A stretch of 6,002 bases of DNA from Sulfurimonadaceae bacterium (GTDB lineage: Bacteria > Campylobacterota > Campylobacteria > Campylobacterales > Sulfurimonadaceae): assembly GCA_028685945.1 (NCBI GenBank), contig JAQUCZ010000078.1, positions 1 to 6,002 of the forward strand, in the 5' to 3' direction. Of this stretch, positions 1 through 6,002 are shown piece by piece (position 1 is the stretch's first letter; each line of letters begins with the position of its first letter). The position numbers and the translations under genes are program-made. Below the pieces are notes generated by a model. That model searched no databases. It was not told the origin of the DNA and saw only the letters and a list, made by a program, of their open reading frames with translations.

Positions 1-958
1 TGTAACCCAAATAGCCGTTATAGGCAACGTAACATGCCAAGAGAATCGAGCCCTCGACACGGTTAATACGCCCCTCGCGCCCTTTGAAACCGTACGCCAT
101 AAGAAAAAGCGCCAACGTAAGCATGAGCATTACGAGCCAGTCACGCACAAGCACATCCGCTCCTACGCTTGCAACGGGGTGGATCACCGTCGCTATCCCG
201 ATCACCGCCAAGATATTGAACATATTCGAGCCCACCACATTGCCGATAGCGATGTCGTGCTCCCCTTTTTTGGCAGCCATCACCGAAGCAGCCAGTTCGG
301 GAAGCGAGGTTCCGAGTGCCACGATGGTAAGCCCTATAATAAGGTCGCTCACGCCGAATTCATGCGCAATACCCACCGCGCCGTAGACCAAAATGCGTGA
401 ACTCACGACAAGCAGCACAAGCCCCGCGATCAGCCACAAAACTCCCGCTTTAAGGCTCATGGCATGGGAAAGTTCCTCGTCTATTTCACTCTCGAGCGCA
501 TCCCCTTTGCCTTTGATGGCAGAGTAAACCGACCAGCCTATTAAGCTAAAAAATCCTAGAAGGAGCAACAAACCCTCTAAGAGCGTCAAAGAACCGTCGT
601 ACAAAAACACGCCCGAGAGAAGTACGATGGCAATAAGCAGAGGCAGCTCTTTGCGAACAATCTTCGAATGCACCGCAATAGGTGCCACAAGTGCCGTAAC
701 CCCTAAAATAAGAGCAATGTTAACGATGTTTGAGCCGATTCCGTTTCCAAGCGCCAAAGCGGGGTTGCCGTCCATCGCCGCCATAGCCGAAACCACCATC
801 TCGGGCGCACTCGTACCGAATCCCACGATCAAAATACCGATAAGCAAGCTTGGCATGCCAAGGTGCTTAGCCGTAGCCGCAGCTCCGTCTACAAACTTAT
901 CTGCACTCCATACAAGAAGCGCAAAACCTACTAAAATAGCGAGTGAAAAAAGAACCAT
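1..958 (-). CDS. Calcium/sodium antiporter, CaCA family (YrbG-like), 3' end outside the window
   Basis: This is an inner-membrane exchanger expected to move Ca2+ against Na+ (possibly also K+ or H+). Translating from the ATG at 958-956 gives 319 codons with no stop before the window edge. E. coli YrbG is about 325 residues, so only a few C-terminal residues are missing. The two inverted alpha repeats that define the family are clear. Alpha-1 has GTSAPE at residues 48-53 and GNGIGSNIVNI at 71-81. Alpha-2 has GTSLPE at 216-221 and GNVVGSNMFNI at 239-249. Both ion-binding glutamates (E53, E221) and the GSN asparagines are present. About ten hydrophobic segments can be drawn, split by an acidic cytoplasmic loop near residues 148-166, as expected for this fold. 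The start is supported by AGGTAAGG at 975-968, nine bases upstream. It lies 50 bases downstream of the diguanylate cyclase stop. The family call is secure; the exact counter-ion is inferred. Confidence 0.95.
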   Translation of the reverse strand, partial: MVLFSLAILVGFALLVWSADKFVDGAAATAKHLGMPSLLIGILIVGFGTSAPEMVVSAMAAMDGNPALALGNGIGSNIVNIALILGVTALVAPIAVHSKIVRKELPLLIAIVLLSGVFLYDGSLTLLEGLLLLLGFFSLIGWSVYSAIKGKGDALESEIDEELSHAMSLKAGVLWLIAGLVLLVVSSRILVYGAVGIAHEFGVSDLIIGLTIVALGTSLPELAASVMAAKKGEHDIAIGNVVGSNMFNILAVIGIATVIHPVASVGADVLVRDWLVMLMLTLALFLMAYGFKGREGRINRVEGSILLACYVAYNGYLGY

Positions 959-967
959 TGTCTAAAA

Positions 968-1008
968 CCTTACCTAAAAAAAGTTCGCAATTGTAGCGCA
1001 TTTTAGGT
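968..1008 (-). promoter_or_regulatory. Antiporter leader: 8-base inverted repeat overlapping the ribosome-binding site, with a weak -10-like element
   Basis: The gap between the cyclase stop and the antiporter start contains ACCTAAAA (972-979) and its exact complement TTTTAGGT (1001-1008), separated by 21 bases. On the transcribed strand the distal arm supplies the first bases of the Shine-Dalgarno AGGTAAGG (975-968), so folding would partly hide it. A TACAAT hexamer (complement of 990-995) lies in the loop and could be a -10 box, but I see no matching -35. The repeat is AT-rich and lacks the GC stem plus U-tract of a good intrinsic terminator. The inverted repeat is seen directly; any regulatory role is inference. 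Confidence 0.3.
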
Positions 1009-3273
1009 TTAATTACTGACGAGCCTGTTGCGTCCGCGCGCTTTTGCTTCATAAAGAAGTTCGTCCGCTTCTTTATAGATCGTATCGTCGTCTTTGATCT
1101 CTTTTGCATAGTGCGAAACCAGACCGATCGAAACGCTCAAATATCTTCCCGCTTCGCTTGTATCGTGAGTAATTTTAAGATCCTCTATCTTATTTTTTAT
1201 TGCATAGGCAAACTCGATCGCTTCTTGTTTGTCTTTGGGTTTAAACACCACCCCAAACTCCTCGCCGCCGAGTCTAAAGCAGTAGTCATCCGCGCGTCGC
1301 AACGACGTTTTGATCGCTTTTGCCACCTCTTTGAGAGCATTGTCCCCTTTTTGATGCCCGTAGGTGTCGTTGTACTGTTTAAAGTAATCGACGTCTATAA
1401 TCAAAAACGAAAGAAGCTCGTTTTTACGTTTGGAGAGGGCTATCATTTGTGCGAAAATATCGTTGAAATGGCGTCTGTTGTATATCTCGGTGAGTCCGTC
1501 GGTGATCGAGAGCTCTTCGAGCATCTTTTTCTCGGTGATGTCTCTGCCTATGGAGGTGTAGCCTATCTTATTTTTGGCTTCATCGAAGATCGGGTAGATA
1601 GTGGTATCGATCCAGTAGTACCCGCCCTCTTTTTTAAGGTTTTTAATCTCGCCCCGCCACACCCTGTCGTTTAGCAGTTCGTTCCACATATTTTTATAAA
1701 AATTTTTATCCAAATCGGGGTGTTTCATCATATCGTGGGTATGCCCGAGAAGCTCCGACTTTTCATACCCCGATATTTTGCAAAAGGCATGGGAAATATG
1801 GGTGATTTTGCCGTTGAGATCGGTGGTGGAGGTGATAATATTTTGATCGATAAGATGGATATAATCTTTGATTTTTTTGCTTGCTTTTTTAGAGGCGGTT
1901 ATATCTTCGATGATAAAGTTGTACCCGTCGATATTTTTATCGTCGTACGAGAGTGCCGTTACATTGATCCGCACGTAATACTCTTGGTTGTTTTTATCGA
2001 AAAAGCGCCATTCATCGCTGTTTTCAAGATGCTGGCGCGTTTTTTCGACGCAAACGTTAAAATCGGGATTGAGATGTTTTTTAAAGAGTTTGAAAAACTC
2101 CTCGGCTCTGCGGGCAAGGTCTTCTCTGTGGTAAAAGAGCGTAATATTGCGCACCCCCACCACCTCCTCGGCACTGTAGCCCAAAAATTTTTGCGCCTGC
2201 TTGTTAAACATCGTAATCGTCCCCTCGGTGTCGGTCGCTATGATGGCATGTGCGGAGTAATCGAGGATCGATTGCAAAAACTTTTGGTTGGCATGGAGCT
2301 CGTCGTTTGTCTTATCTAAAATGGTGATAAATTTTTTAAAACCTATGTTGATAACGACCAAAAGAACGACCAACAGCGAAACAAGAAACACGAAAATCTT
2401 CCACATCATCGCTTTGTACTCGCCGATACTCTCGGTTATATCGTTGAAAAACACCACTTTCGCCGTAGTTGTACCCTCAAAATCGTGCAAATCAAACGCA
2501 TAAAGCACATAAATGCGTCCATCTACCTCTTTATGTTCTTGGGAGTAAAAATCGTACTCTTGAAGAATCGTTTTTAAAAGAGCGTCGTCCTCAAAATTAT
2601 CAAAAATCAAGGAGTATTCGCCGATAGCAACACTCTCTTTTGGGGTATGAAAACGGTTGTTGCGCAAAAATAAAGCACCGCTCAAACCATTGTAGTAGCG
2701 CATATCTTCCAAAATCTGCTCGGGCATCGAACCAAACTCCAACGCACCGATATAGTGCTCGTTACGGTACACGGGCAAGATCACGCGGTACAAAAACCCG
2801 AAATACCCCGACTCAAACCCGTCGATAGGCTTTTTCTCTTCGTGAATTTTTGCAATCATCGGACGGATTGCAGCCGCATTGTCACCGAATCTCTTAGGGT
2901 CGTGCATCCGTAGAAACGACTCGCCGCTCGGGAGAGAAAAATGCATCACTTTTAAAAATTTGTTTTCGTTGGCAAGGGTGTTCCAGCGCCCCTGCGTTAG
3001 GTTGTAAAGCTTTTTGCGATCCAGCGCAAAAAGTGCATCTTTGACCCCCACCGAACTGATATTGGCACGCACCCTGTTTTGATAAAATTCCTGATGTTTT
3101 TTAAGCATCTTCGAGTAAGAATCTCGGAAGTTCGTAAGGTTGGTTTGTTCAAGTTCGCGGAGCTTTTTTTGCTGTTCGAGGTAAATAAATCCGAACAACA
3201 ACGACGCAAAAATAAATAAAACTATCGAAACAAAAAAAAGCGTCTTGTTTTTCGTACTCATATTTTCAAACAT
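1009..3273 (-). CDS. Membrane diguanylate cyclase: Cache sensor, two PAS domains, GGDEF
   Basis: This protein should make cyclic di-GMP from two GTP in response to a sensed signal. Of 754 residues, 12-31 form a first membrane helix. Residues ~35-285 are an extracytoplasmic sensor resembling the dCache_3 type; its hallmark is residues 120-181, with LRMHDPKRFGD (121-131) and a GFESG...ALEFG stretch. Residues 291-311 form a second membrane helix. PAS-1 is at ~331-462 and an Aer-like PAS-2 at ~472-583. The GGDEF domain (~588-752) has TDGLTEIYNRR (591-601), metal-binding D627 in DVDYFK, an intact GGEEF active site (669-673) and an RxxD inhibitory site (R660-D663) at the standard five-residue spacing. 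There is no EAL domain. The start at 3273 is favoured because AAGGGG lies five bases upstream; the next ATG (residue 5) is too far from it. The gene may have its own promoter in the 46-base gap after the UbiB-like gene. The physical signal is unknown. Confidence 0.95.
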   Translation of the reverse strand: MFENMSTKNKTLFFVSIVLFIFASLLFGFIYLEQQKKLRELEQTNLTNFRDSYSKMLKKHQEFYQNRVRANISSVGVKDALFALDRKKLYNLTQGRWNTLANENKFLKVMHFSLPSGESFLRMHDPKRFGDNAAAIRPMIAKIHEEKKPIDGFESGYFGFLYRVILPVYRNEHYIGALEFGSMPEQILEDMRYYNGLSGALFLRNNRFHTPKESVAIGEYSLIFDNFEDDALLKTILQEYDFYSQEHKEVDGRIYVLYAFDLHDFEGTTTAKVVFFNDITESIGEYKAMMWKIFVFLVSLLVVLLVVINIGFKKFITILDKTNDELHANQKFLQSILDYSAHAIIATDTEGTITMFNKQAQKFLGYSAEEVVGVRNITLFYHREDLARRAEEFFKLFKKHLNPDFNVCVEKTRQHLENSDEWRFFDKNNQEYYVRINVTALSYDDKNIDGYNFIIEDITASKKASKKIKDYIHLIDQNIITSTTDLNGKITHISHAFCKISGYEKSELLGHTHDMMKHPDLDKNFYKNMWNELLNDRVWRGEIKNLKKEGGYYWIDTTIYPIFDEAKNKIGYTSIGRDITEKKMLEELSITDGLTEIYNRRHFNDIFAQMIALSKRKNELLSFLIIDVDYFKQYNDTYGHQKGDNALKEVAKAIKTSLRRADDYCFRLGGEEFGVVFKPKDKQEAIEFAYAIKNKIEDLKITHDTSEAGRYLSVSIGLVSHYAKEIKDDDTIYKEADELLYEAKARGRNRLVSN

Positions 3274-3278
3274 CCAAA

Positions 3279-3300
3279 CCCCTTATAATGTTTAATTATA
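3279..3300 (-). promoter_or_regulatory. Possible -10 region, inverted repeat and ribosome-binding site of the diguanylate cyclase
   Basis: On the transcribed strand this gap reads TATAAT (3300-3295), TAAAC, ATTATA (3289-3284), then AAGGGG (3284-3279), with the ATG five bases later. TATAAT matches the sigma-70 -10 consensus exactly, and Campylobacterota promoters often lack a clear -35; I see none at 16-18 bases upstream. The two hexamers form a perfect inverted repeat that could be an operator or chance in AT-rich DNA. If TATAAT is used, the leader would be only about 15 bases long. The ribosome-binding site is the firmest part. Confidence 0.35.
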
Positions 3301-3319
3301 GTACAGAAACTTTTAAAAC

Positions 3320-4861
3320 TCACATTTTTTTGTAAAAAAACCTCAAAAAAGCAAAAACGACCACCCCTAATGCGACCTCCTTAAACGACTCGTCGTAAAA
3401 AAGGAGAAAAAATCCCAAAAACAACAGCATAAACGATAAAGCAAGCGAGTGCATCGAGGCAAAAAAATCGCGCTTTAGCCACTCTAATTGGTCGGTTGAA
3501 AGCTCCACGCGCAACTCGTCGCTGCTTATTTTTCGCAGTGCCGATTTAAAATCTTTGGCGATAAAAGGAAACTCTTTTACTTCCGCTACAAGCGTCTCAA
3601 AAATCCCCTCTTTGGCACCCAGCGCCTTTGGCATGTTCTCCTGCAAAATGGGCAAAATATCTTTGATACCGTTAAAATTTTCTATATAGGTGGTTCCAAG
3701 CCCTTCGATAATGGCGCTCACCCGCAATATATAGATCGCATCGCTTGGGAGTTTAAAAGGGAGATTTCGGGTCGATTCAAGCACCTCAAATGCCAACTGC
3801 TGCATCGATTCGGAGGTGAGATTTTCGTTTGAAAATATCTCAAACATCTTGGAGGTAAACTCCGCCAATTCGCTCACGGGTGCTTCGTAGGCTATGGTAC
3901 CGAGTTTTTTCGATGCGGCGATATAGCGCTCGTAATCCTGCTCGTTCGCCGCTTTGATAAGCTCGATAATCGCGATCCTTGTGGTATTGGGAACCGTTTT
4001 TACCATCCCAAAATCAAGCAAAATCAGCTCCCCCTCTTTGCTCACCAAAAGATTTCCCGGATGGGGATCGGCGTGAAAATACCCTTTTAAAAGCATCTGT
4101 TCGATATAAAAATTGACAAGTTTTGCAATGATGGAGCGAAAATCTATGTCGTGTTTGAAGATGTTTTCTTTATCGTCAAACCGAAACCCCTCTTCAAAAT
4201 CCATCACCAGCGCATCGTCGCTGCACAATTTTGGGTGTGGACGAGGAAAGCGAATACCGCTTGAAGCGTATACCAAAGAGAATTTTTGGAGGTTTTTAAG
4301 CTCTTGCTTGAGGCTTACCTCTTCCAAAATCATCTTGGAAAACTCTTTTACAACCGCTTCGATGGAGTTTTTCGTGGCATGTGAGAAAAGGGGGCGAAAA
4401 AGGGAGTTAAAAAAACCGATGATGGCAATGTCGGCGCGCACCTGTTTCTCGATCCCCAAACGGCGCAATTTCACCGCCACCTTTTGCCCCTCTTGGGTAA
4501 AAGCAACATGCACCTGCCCTATCGACGCCGAAGCGATGGGTTGGGGCTCGAAGCTGCGAAAGCTCTCGGCATGAAACGTGCGTGCGAACACCTCTTGAAA
4601 ATCGGCTTGTTTCATAGGAGGAAGGCGGTCGTGAAGCTCTTTTAATTCCTCAAGATACTCTTTGTCGAAAAAATCGGCCCTCGTTGCCAAGACCTGTGCT
4701 AGCTTGATAAAACTCGCCCCCAAAAGCACGATCGTCTCTTGAAGTTTTTTCGGCGCCAAAGGGGTAAACCCCAAAAAGCTTTTTCTTTTTTTTATCACCA
4801 AATAGATGGTAAGCAAAAAAGTAAAAACCGCATAAATCCGACGCGGCGCGAAGTAGCGCAA
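3320..4861 (-). CDS. AarF/ABC1/UbiB-family atypical kinase or ATPase
   Basis: This is a 513-residue UbiB/COQ8-like protein. The family has a protein-kinase-like fold with ATPase activity, linked to isoprenoid-quinone or membrane-lipid metabolism at the membrane. In order: a hydrophobic N-terminal segment (~9-23); a KxGQ-type motif at K53 reading KLAQ (53-56); the alanine-rich nucleotide loop IASASIGQVH (109-118); the VAVK lysine K131; conserved acidic residues around E180-E181; the catalytic signature HADPHPGN (263-270) with D265 and N270; and DFG (283-285). Two C-terminal hydrophobic segments (~472-489, ~495-509) are likely membrane anchors, as in UbiB. The only conventional start is TTG at 4861-4859, 14 bases after the phasin-like gene stop and without a well-spaced ribosome-binding site. 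The next ATG (residue 83) would remove the KxGQ-type region. Campylobacterota generally use menaquinone, so a ubiquinone role is doubtful. The family call is secure; the substrate is unknown. Confidence 0.94.
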   Translation of the reverse strand: MRYFAPRRIYAVFTFLLTIYLVIKKRKSFLGFTPLAPKKLQETIVLLGASFIKLAQVLATRADFFDKEYLEELKELHDRLPPMKQADFQEVFARTFHAESFRSFEPQPIASASIGQVHVAFTQEGQKVAVKLRRLGIEKQVRADIAIIGFFNSLFRPLFSHATKNSIEAVVKEFSKMILEEVSLKQELKNLQKFSLVYASSGIRFPRPHPKLCSDDALVMDFEEGFRFDDKENIFKHDIDFRSIIAKLVNFYIEQMLLKGYFHADPHPGNLLVSKEGELILLDFGMVKTVPNTTRIAIIELIKAANEQDYERYIAASKKLGTIAYEAPVSELAEFTSKMFEIFSNENLTSESMQQLAFEVLESTRNLPFKLPSDAIYILRVSAIIEGLGTTYIENFNGIKDILPILQENMPKALGAKEGIFETLVAEVKEFPFIAKDFKSALRKISSDELRVELSTDQLEWLKRDFFASMHSLALSFMLLFLGFFLLFYDESFKEVALGVVVFAFLRFFYKKM

Positions 4862-4875
4862 GTGTGCAAAAGGTT

Positions 4876-5139
4876 TTATTTGTACTCCTCTTTGAGTTTT
4901 GCCAAATCCTCTTTGGTGGCAAGCCCTAGCTCCTCGATCACCTCTTTGAGGGCGGATTTTAGCTCCTCTTTGAGACGTTTCTCCTCATCTTTGCCCTTTT
5001 GTTCGATAGACTCCAAAAAGCTTTTTGCATCGGAAGTTTTGATTTTCCCCTCCTCTTGGAGCTTTTGCATCTCTTTCTCTACTTTCTCTTTCATAAGTGC
5101 CGCGGCACCGATCCCCGTGTAAAGCAAGTTGTGTAACAT
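4876..5139 (-). CDS. Small phasin-like coiled-coil protein (COG3937 type)
   Basis: This 87-residue, highly charged, mostly helical protein resembles the short proteins annotated as phasin family or polyhydroxyalkanoate synthesis regulator phasin. The N-terminus has a short hydrophobic patch followed by lysines (YTGIGAAALMKEKVEK, residues 7-22). The middle (23-70) is a Lys/Glu-rich amphipathic helix. The C-terminus carries the typical LGLATKEDLAKLKEE ending (71-85), a probable coiled coil for self-association. No catalytic motif or full membrane helix is seen. The start is firm: AAGGAG sits six bases upstream. It lies 10 bases after the substrate-binding protein gene and 14 bases before the UbiB-like gene, so co-expression with the latter is likely. 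I recall small phasin-like genes beside AarF/UbiB genes in other bacteria, which hints at a partnership. No polyhydroxyalkanoate synthase is in view, so a granule role is not supported here. Confidence 0.8.
   Translation of the reverse strand: MLHNLLYTGIGAAALMKEKVEKEMQKLQEEGKIKTSDAKSFLESIEQKGKDEEKRLKEELKSALKEVIEELGLATKEDLAKLKEEYK
4885..4890 (-). promoter_or_regulatory. GAGGAG that may serve the UbiB-like gene and bears on its start
   Basis: GAGGAG lies inside the last codons of the phasin-like gene. It is 23 bases from the TTG at 4861, too far for normal use, but only five bases from an in-frame ATA codon at 4879-4877. The UbiB frame stays open upstream of TTG, with no ATG, GTG or TTG that I can find within the last ~60 bases of the phasin-like gene. 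Either TTG is used by reinitiation after the nearby TAA (4878-4876), or a non-standard start adds six residues. GAG codons are common in this Glu-rich tail, so the match may be chance. Confidence 0.3.
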
Positions 5140-5145
5140 TTTTTT

Positions 5146-5151
5146 CTCCTT
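5146..5151 (-). promoter_or_regulatory. Ribosome-binding site of the phasin-like gene, overlapping the upstream stop codon
   Basis: AAGGAG on the transcribed strand lies six bases before the ATG of the phasin-like gene. Its first two bases are the last two of the TAA stop (5152-5150) of the preceding gene. This arrangement favours translational coupling and supports one transcript for both genes. Confidence 0.75.
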
Positions 5152-6002
5152 AATGGTTGTCTACATGCCAAATATTTGTATACTCCGCATCGCTGAGCCG
5201 TACAAGCTCCAACTCTTCTAAAAACTTGTACAAATTATGCCATCTTTTTCCCTCAGGCTTGATCGACGTGTCAAAACGGGTCAAAGTATCTTCGATAATG
5301 CGATCCATAAGTTCGCTCGGTGCGGTTTTTGTATAATCGTAATAGATTGTACGCGCTTCGAGCGTGTGGCTTTGCAGATACGCGACCATCTCGTTGGTGA
5401 TCTGTAAAAATTTGCATATAGCTTCCCCTTTTGCGTCCAAGACAGCTTGGGAACTCATCAGCTCCAACGCAGAAAAATTGGGGTAAGGCGATTCAAGCTG
5501 ATCGATAAAAAGGTTCTCAAACCCCATAAGTTTCGCTTCGATCCCCTCGAAGTTGTAAAAACAAAGCCATGCCCCATCAAGTGTGGAATCTTCGAGCATA
5601 TTATTAAGATGCCAAAAATCTTTTTGCACAAACTCCACGTTTTCGCGCTTCATCTCAAAACCGTTTTTTTCTCCGTAACGTCTGAGTATCTCAAACCCTA
5701 TTTTGTCGGTCACATCGTTTGCCGCTGGGGTCGTTATGCGTATTTTCTCGCCGTTTTTGAGTTTTGGCACGCTTGAAGCGCGCACCATCACCCCGCCGCG
5801 CGTCTCAAAAAAACACCCAAGCGATTTTATACCCTCAAAATAGTGTTCAAAGAGATGCAAAGGTTCATTGACATGGATGTCGATCGTGCCGTTTTTAAGC
5901 GCTTCAAACCCGTCGTAGTGCTCTTTTGGCTCGATGAGCGCTACCTCTAAACCCGCTTTTTTATACTTTTCTAAAACAATCCCCGCCATAAAAGGGAGAT
6001 GA
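5150..6002 (-). CDS. THI5/NMT1-like ABC transporter substrate-binding protein, 5' end outside the window
   Basis: This looks like the solute-binding component of an ABC importer in the THI5/NMT1 (ThiY/SsuA-like) group, which bind thiamine-pyrimidine precursors, sulfonates or similar small molecules. There are 283 complete codons before the window edge. The visible ATG at 5989-5987 is probably internal: the frame stays open above it (residues HLPF), there is no ribosome-binding site, and family members have a similar His-Leu/Ala-Pro-Phe/Leu segment near the first strand. Counting from that Met, a GLEVALIEP strand (13-21) is followed by a GTIDIHVNEP segment (34-43). A domain-two stretch (TLDGAWLCFYNFEGIEAKLMGF, 136-157, in two parts) resembles the ThiY-type G-A-W-N-x-E region. 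The C-terminus is a helical extension. The CCCFC motif of yeast THI5 enzymes is absent. No permease or ATPase gene is in view; they may lie upstream. Signal peptide and ligand cannot be judged. Confidence 0.75.
   Translation of the reverse strand, partial: HLPFMAGIVLEKYKKAGLEVALIEPKEHYDGFEALKNGTIDIHVNEPLHLFEHYFEGIKSLGCFFETRGGVMVRASSVPKLKNGEKIRITTPAANDVTDKIGFEILRRYGEKNGFEMKRENVEFVQKDFWHLNNMLEDSTLDGAWLCFYNFEGIEAKLMGFENLFIDQLESPYPNFSALELMSSQAVLDAKGEAICKFLQITNEMVAYLQSHTLEARTIYYDYTKTAPSELMDRIIEDTLTRFDTSIKPEGKRWHNLYKFLEELELVRLSDAEYTNIWHVDNH

Noticed and set aside
84..965. Plus-strand open frames within the first kilobase
   Set aside because: The minus strand here encodes an unmistakable CaCA antiporter with both alpha repeats, open to the window edge; the plus-strand frames are shadows.
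959..1008. Intrinsic terminator after the diguanylate cyclase
   Set aside because: The inverted repeat is AT-rich with a 21-base loop, has no GC stem, and overlaps the next gene's ribosome-binding site; the T-run lies inside the loop and distal arm rather than after the stem.
1111..1674. Long plus-strand open frame of 187 codons
   Set aside because: It lies entirely antisense to the GGDEF and PAS-2 coding part of the diguanylate cyclase, shows no family resemblance and has no clear ribosome-binding site; it is a shadow of the real gene.
1720..2319. Plus-strand open frame of 199 codons
   Set aside because: It is antisense to the PAS region of the cyclase, with low-complexity hydrophobic runs that mirror the codons of the real gene.
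4113..4574. Plus-strand open frame of 153 codons
   Set aside because: It is antisense to the conserved UbiB-family core and has no recognisable domain.
4739..5122. Plus-strand Ser-rich open frame of 127 codons
   Set aside because: It is antisense to the Lys/Glu-rich phasin-like gene; the serine runs are the complement of GAG/GAA/AAA codons.
5987..5989. ATG as the true start of the substrate-binding protein
   Set aside because: The frame is open upstream to the window edge, the upstream bases contain no ribosome-binding site, and the preceding HLPF residues fit the family N-terminal region, so this Met is probably internal.

Overview
The window reads as an ordinary chromosomal stretch of a Campylobacterota (epsilonproteobacterial) genome, probably a free-living Sulfurimonas, Sulfuricurvum or Sulfurovum type. 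The basis is moderate-to-low GC, Lys/Phe/Ile-rich proteins, AT-rich gene junctions and the look of the proteins. The genus is a guess that the sequence alone cannot settle. All five genes lie on the minus strand and are tightly packed, with gaps of about 10 to 50 bases. There is no gene-free stretch over 300 bases, and I see no RNA gene, mobile element, CRISPR array or attachment site.

In order of transcription (high to low coordinates): (1) 6002-5150, a THI5/NMT1-like substrate-binding protein whose 5' end lies outside the window. (2) 5139-4876, an 87-residue helical phasin-like protein. (3) 4861-3320, an AarF/ABC1/UbiB-family atypical kinase/ATPase. (4) 3273-1009, a membrane-bound diguanylate cyclase with a Cache-type sensor, two PAS domains (the second closely resembling the flavin-binding PAS of the aerotaxis receptor Aer) and an intact GGEEF domain with an inhibitory I-site. 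(5) 958-1, a CaCA-family Na+/Ca2+ antiporter that runs off the low end of the window only a few residues short of its expected C-terminus.

Genes 1 to 3 look like one transcription unit: the gaps are 10 and 14 bases, and one ribosome-binding site overlaps the preceding stop codon. A short AT-rich gap with a perfect 6-base inverted repeat containing TATAAT may give the cyclase its own promoter. The 50-base gap before the antiporter holds an 8-base inverted repeat that includes part of its ribosome-binding site. The phasin-like/UbiB-like pair is the most functionally suggestive neighbourhood. The cyclase and antiporter have no obvious metabolic link to it. I found no convincing new multi-gene system; the findings are mostly domain-level and translation-start oddities.
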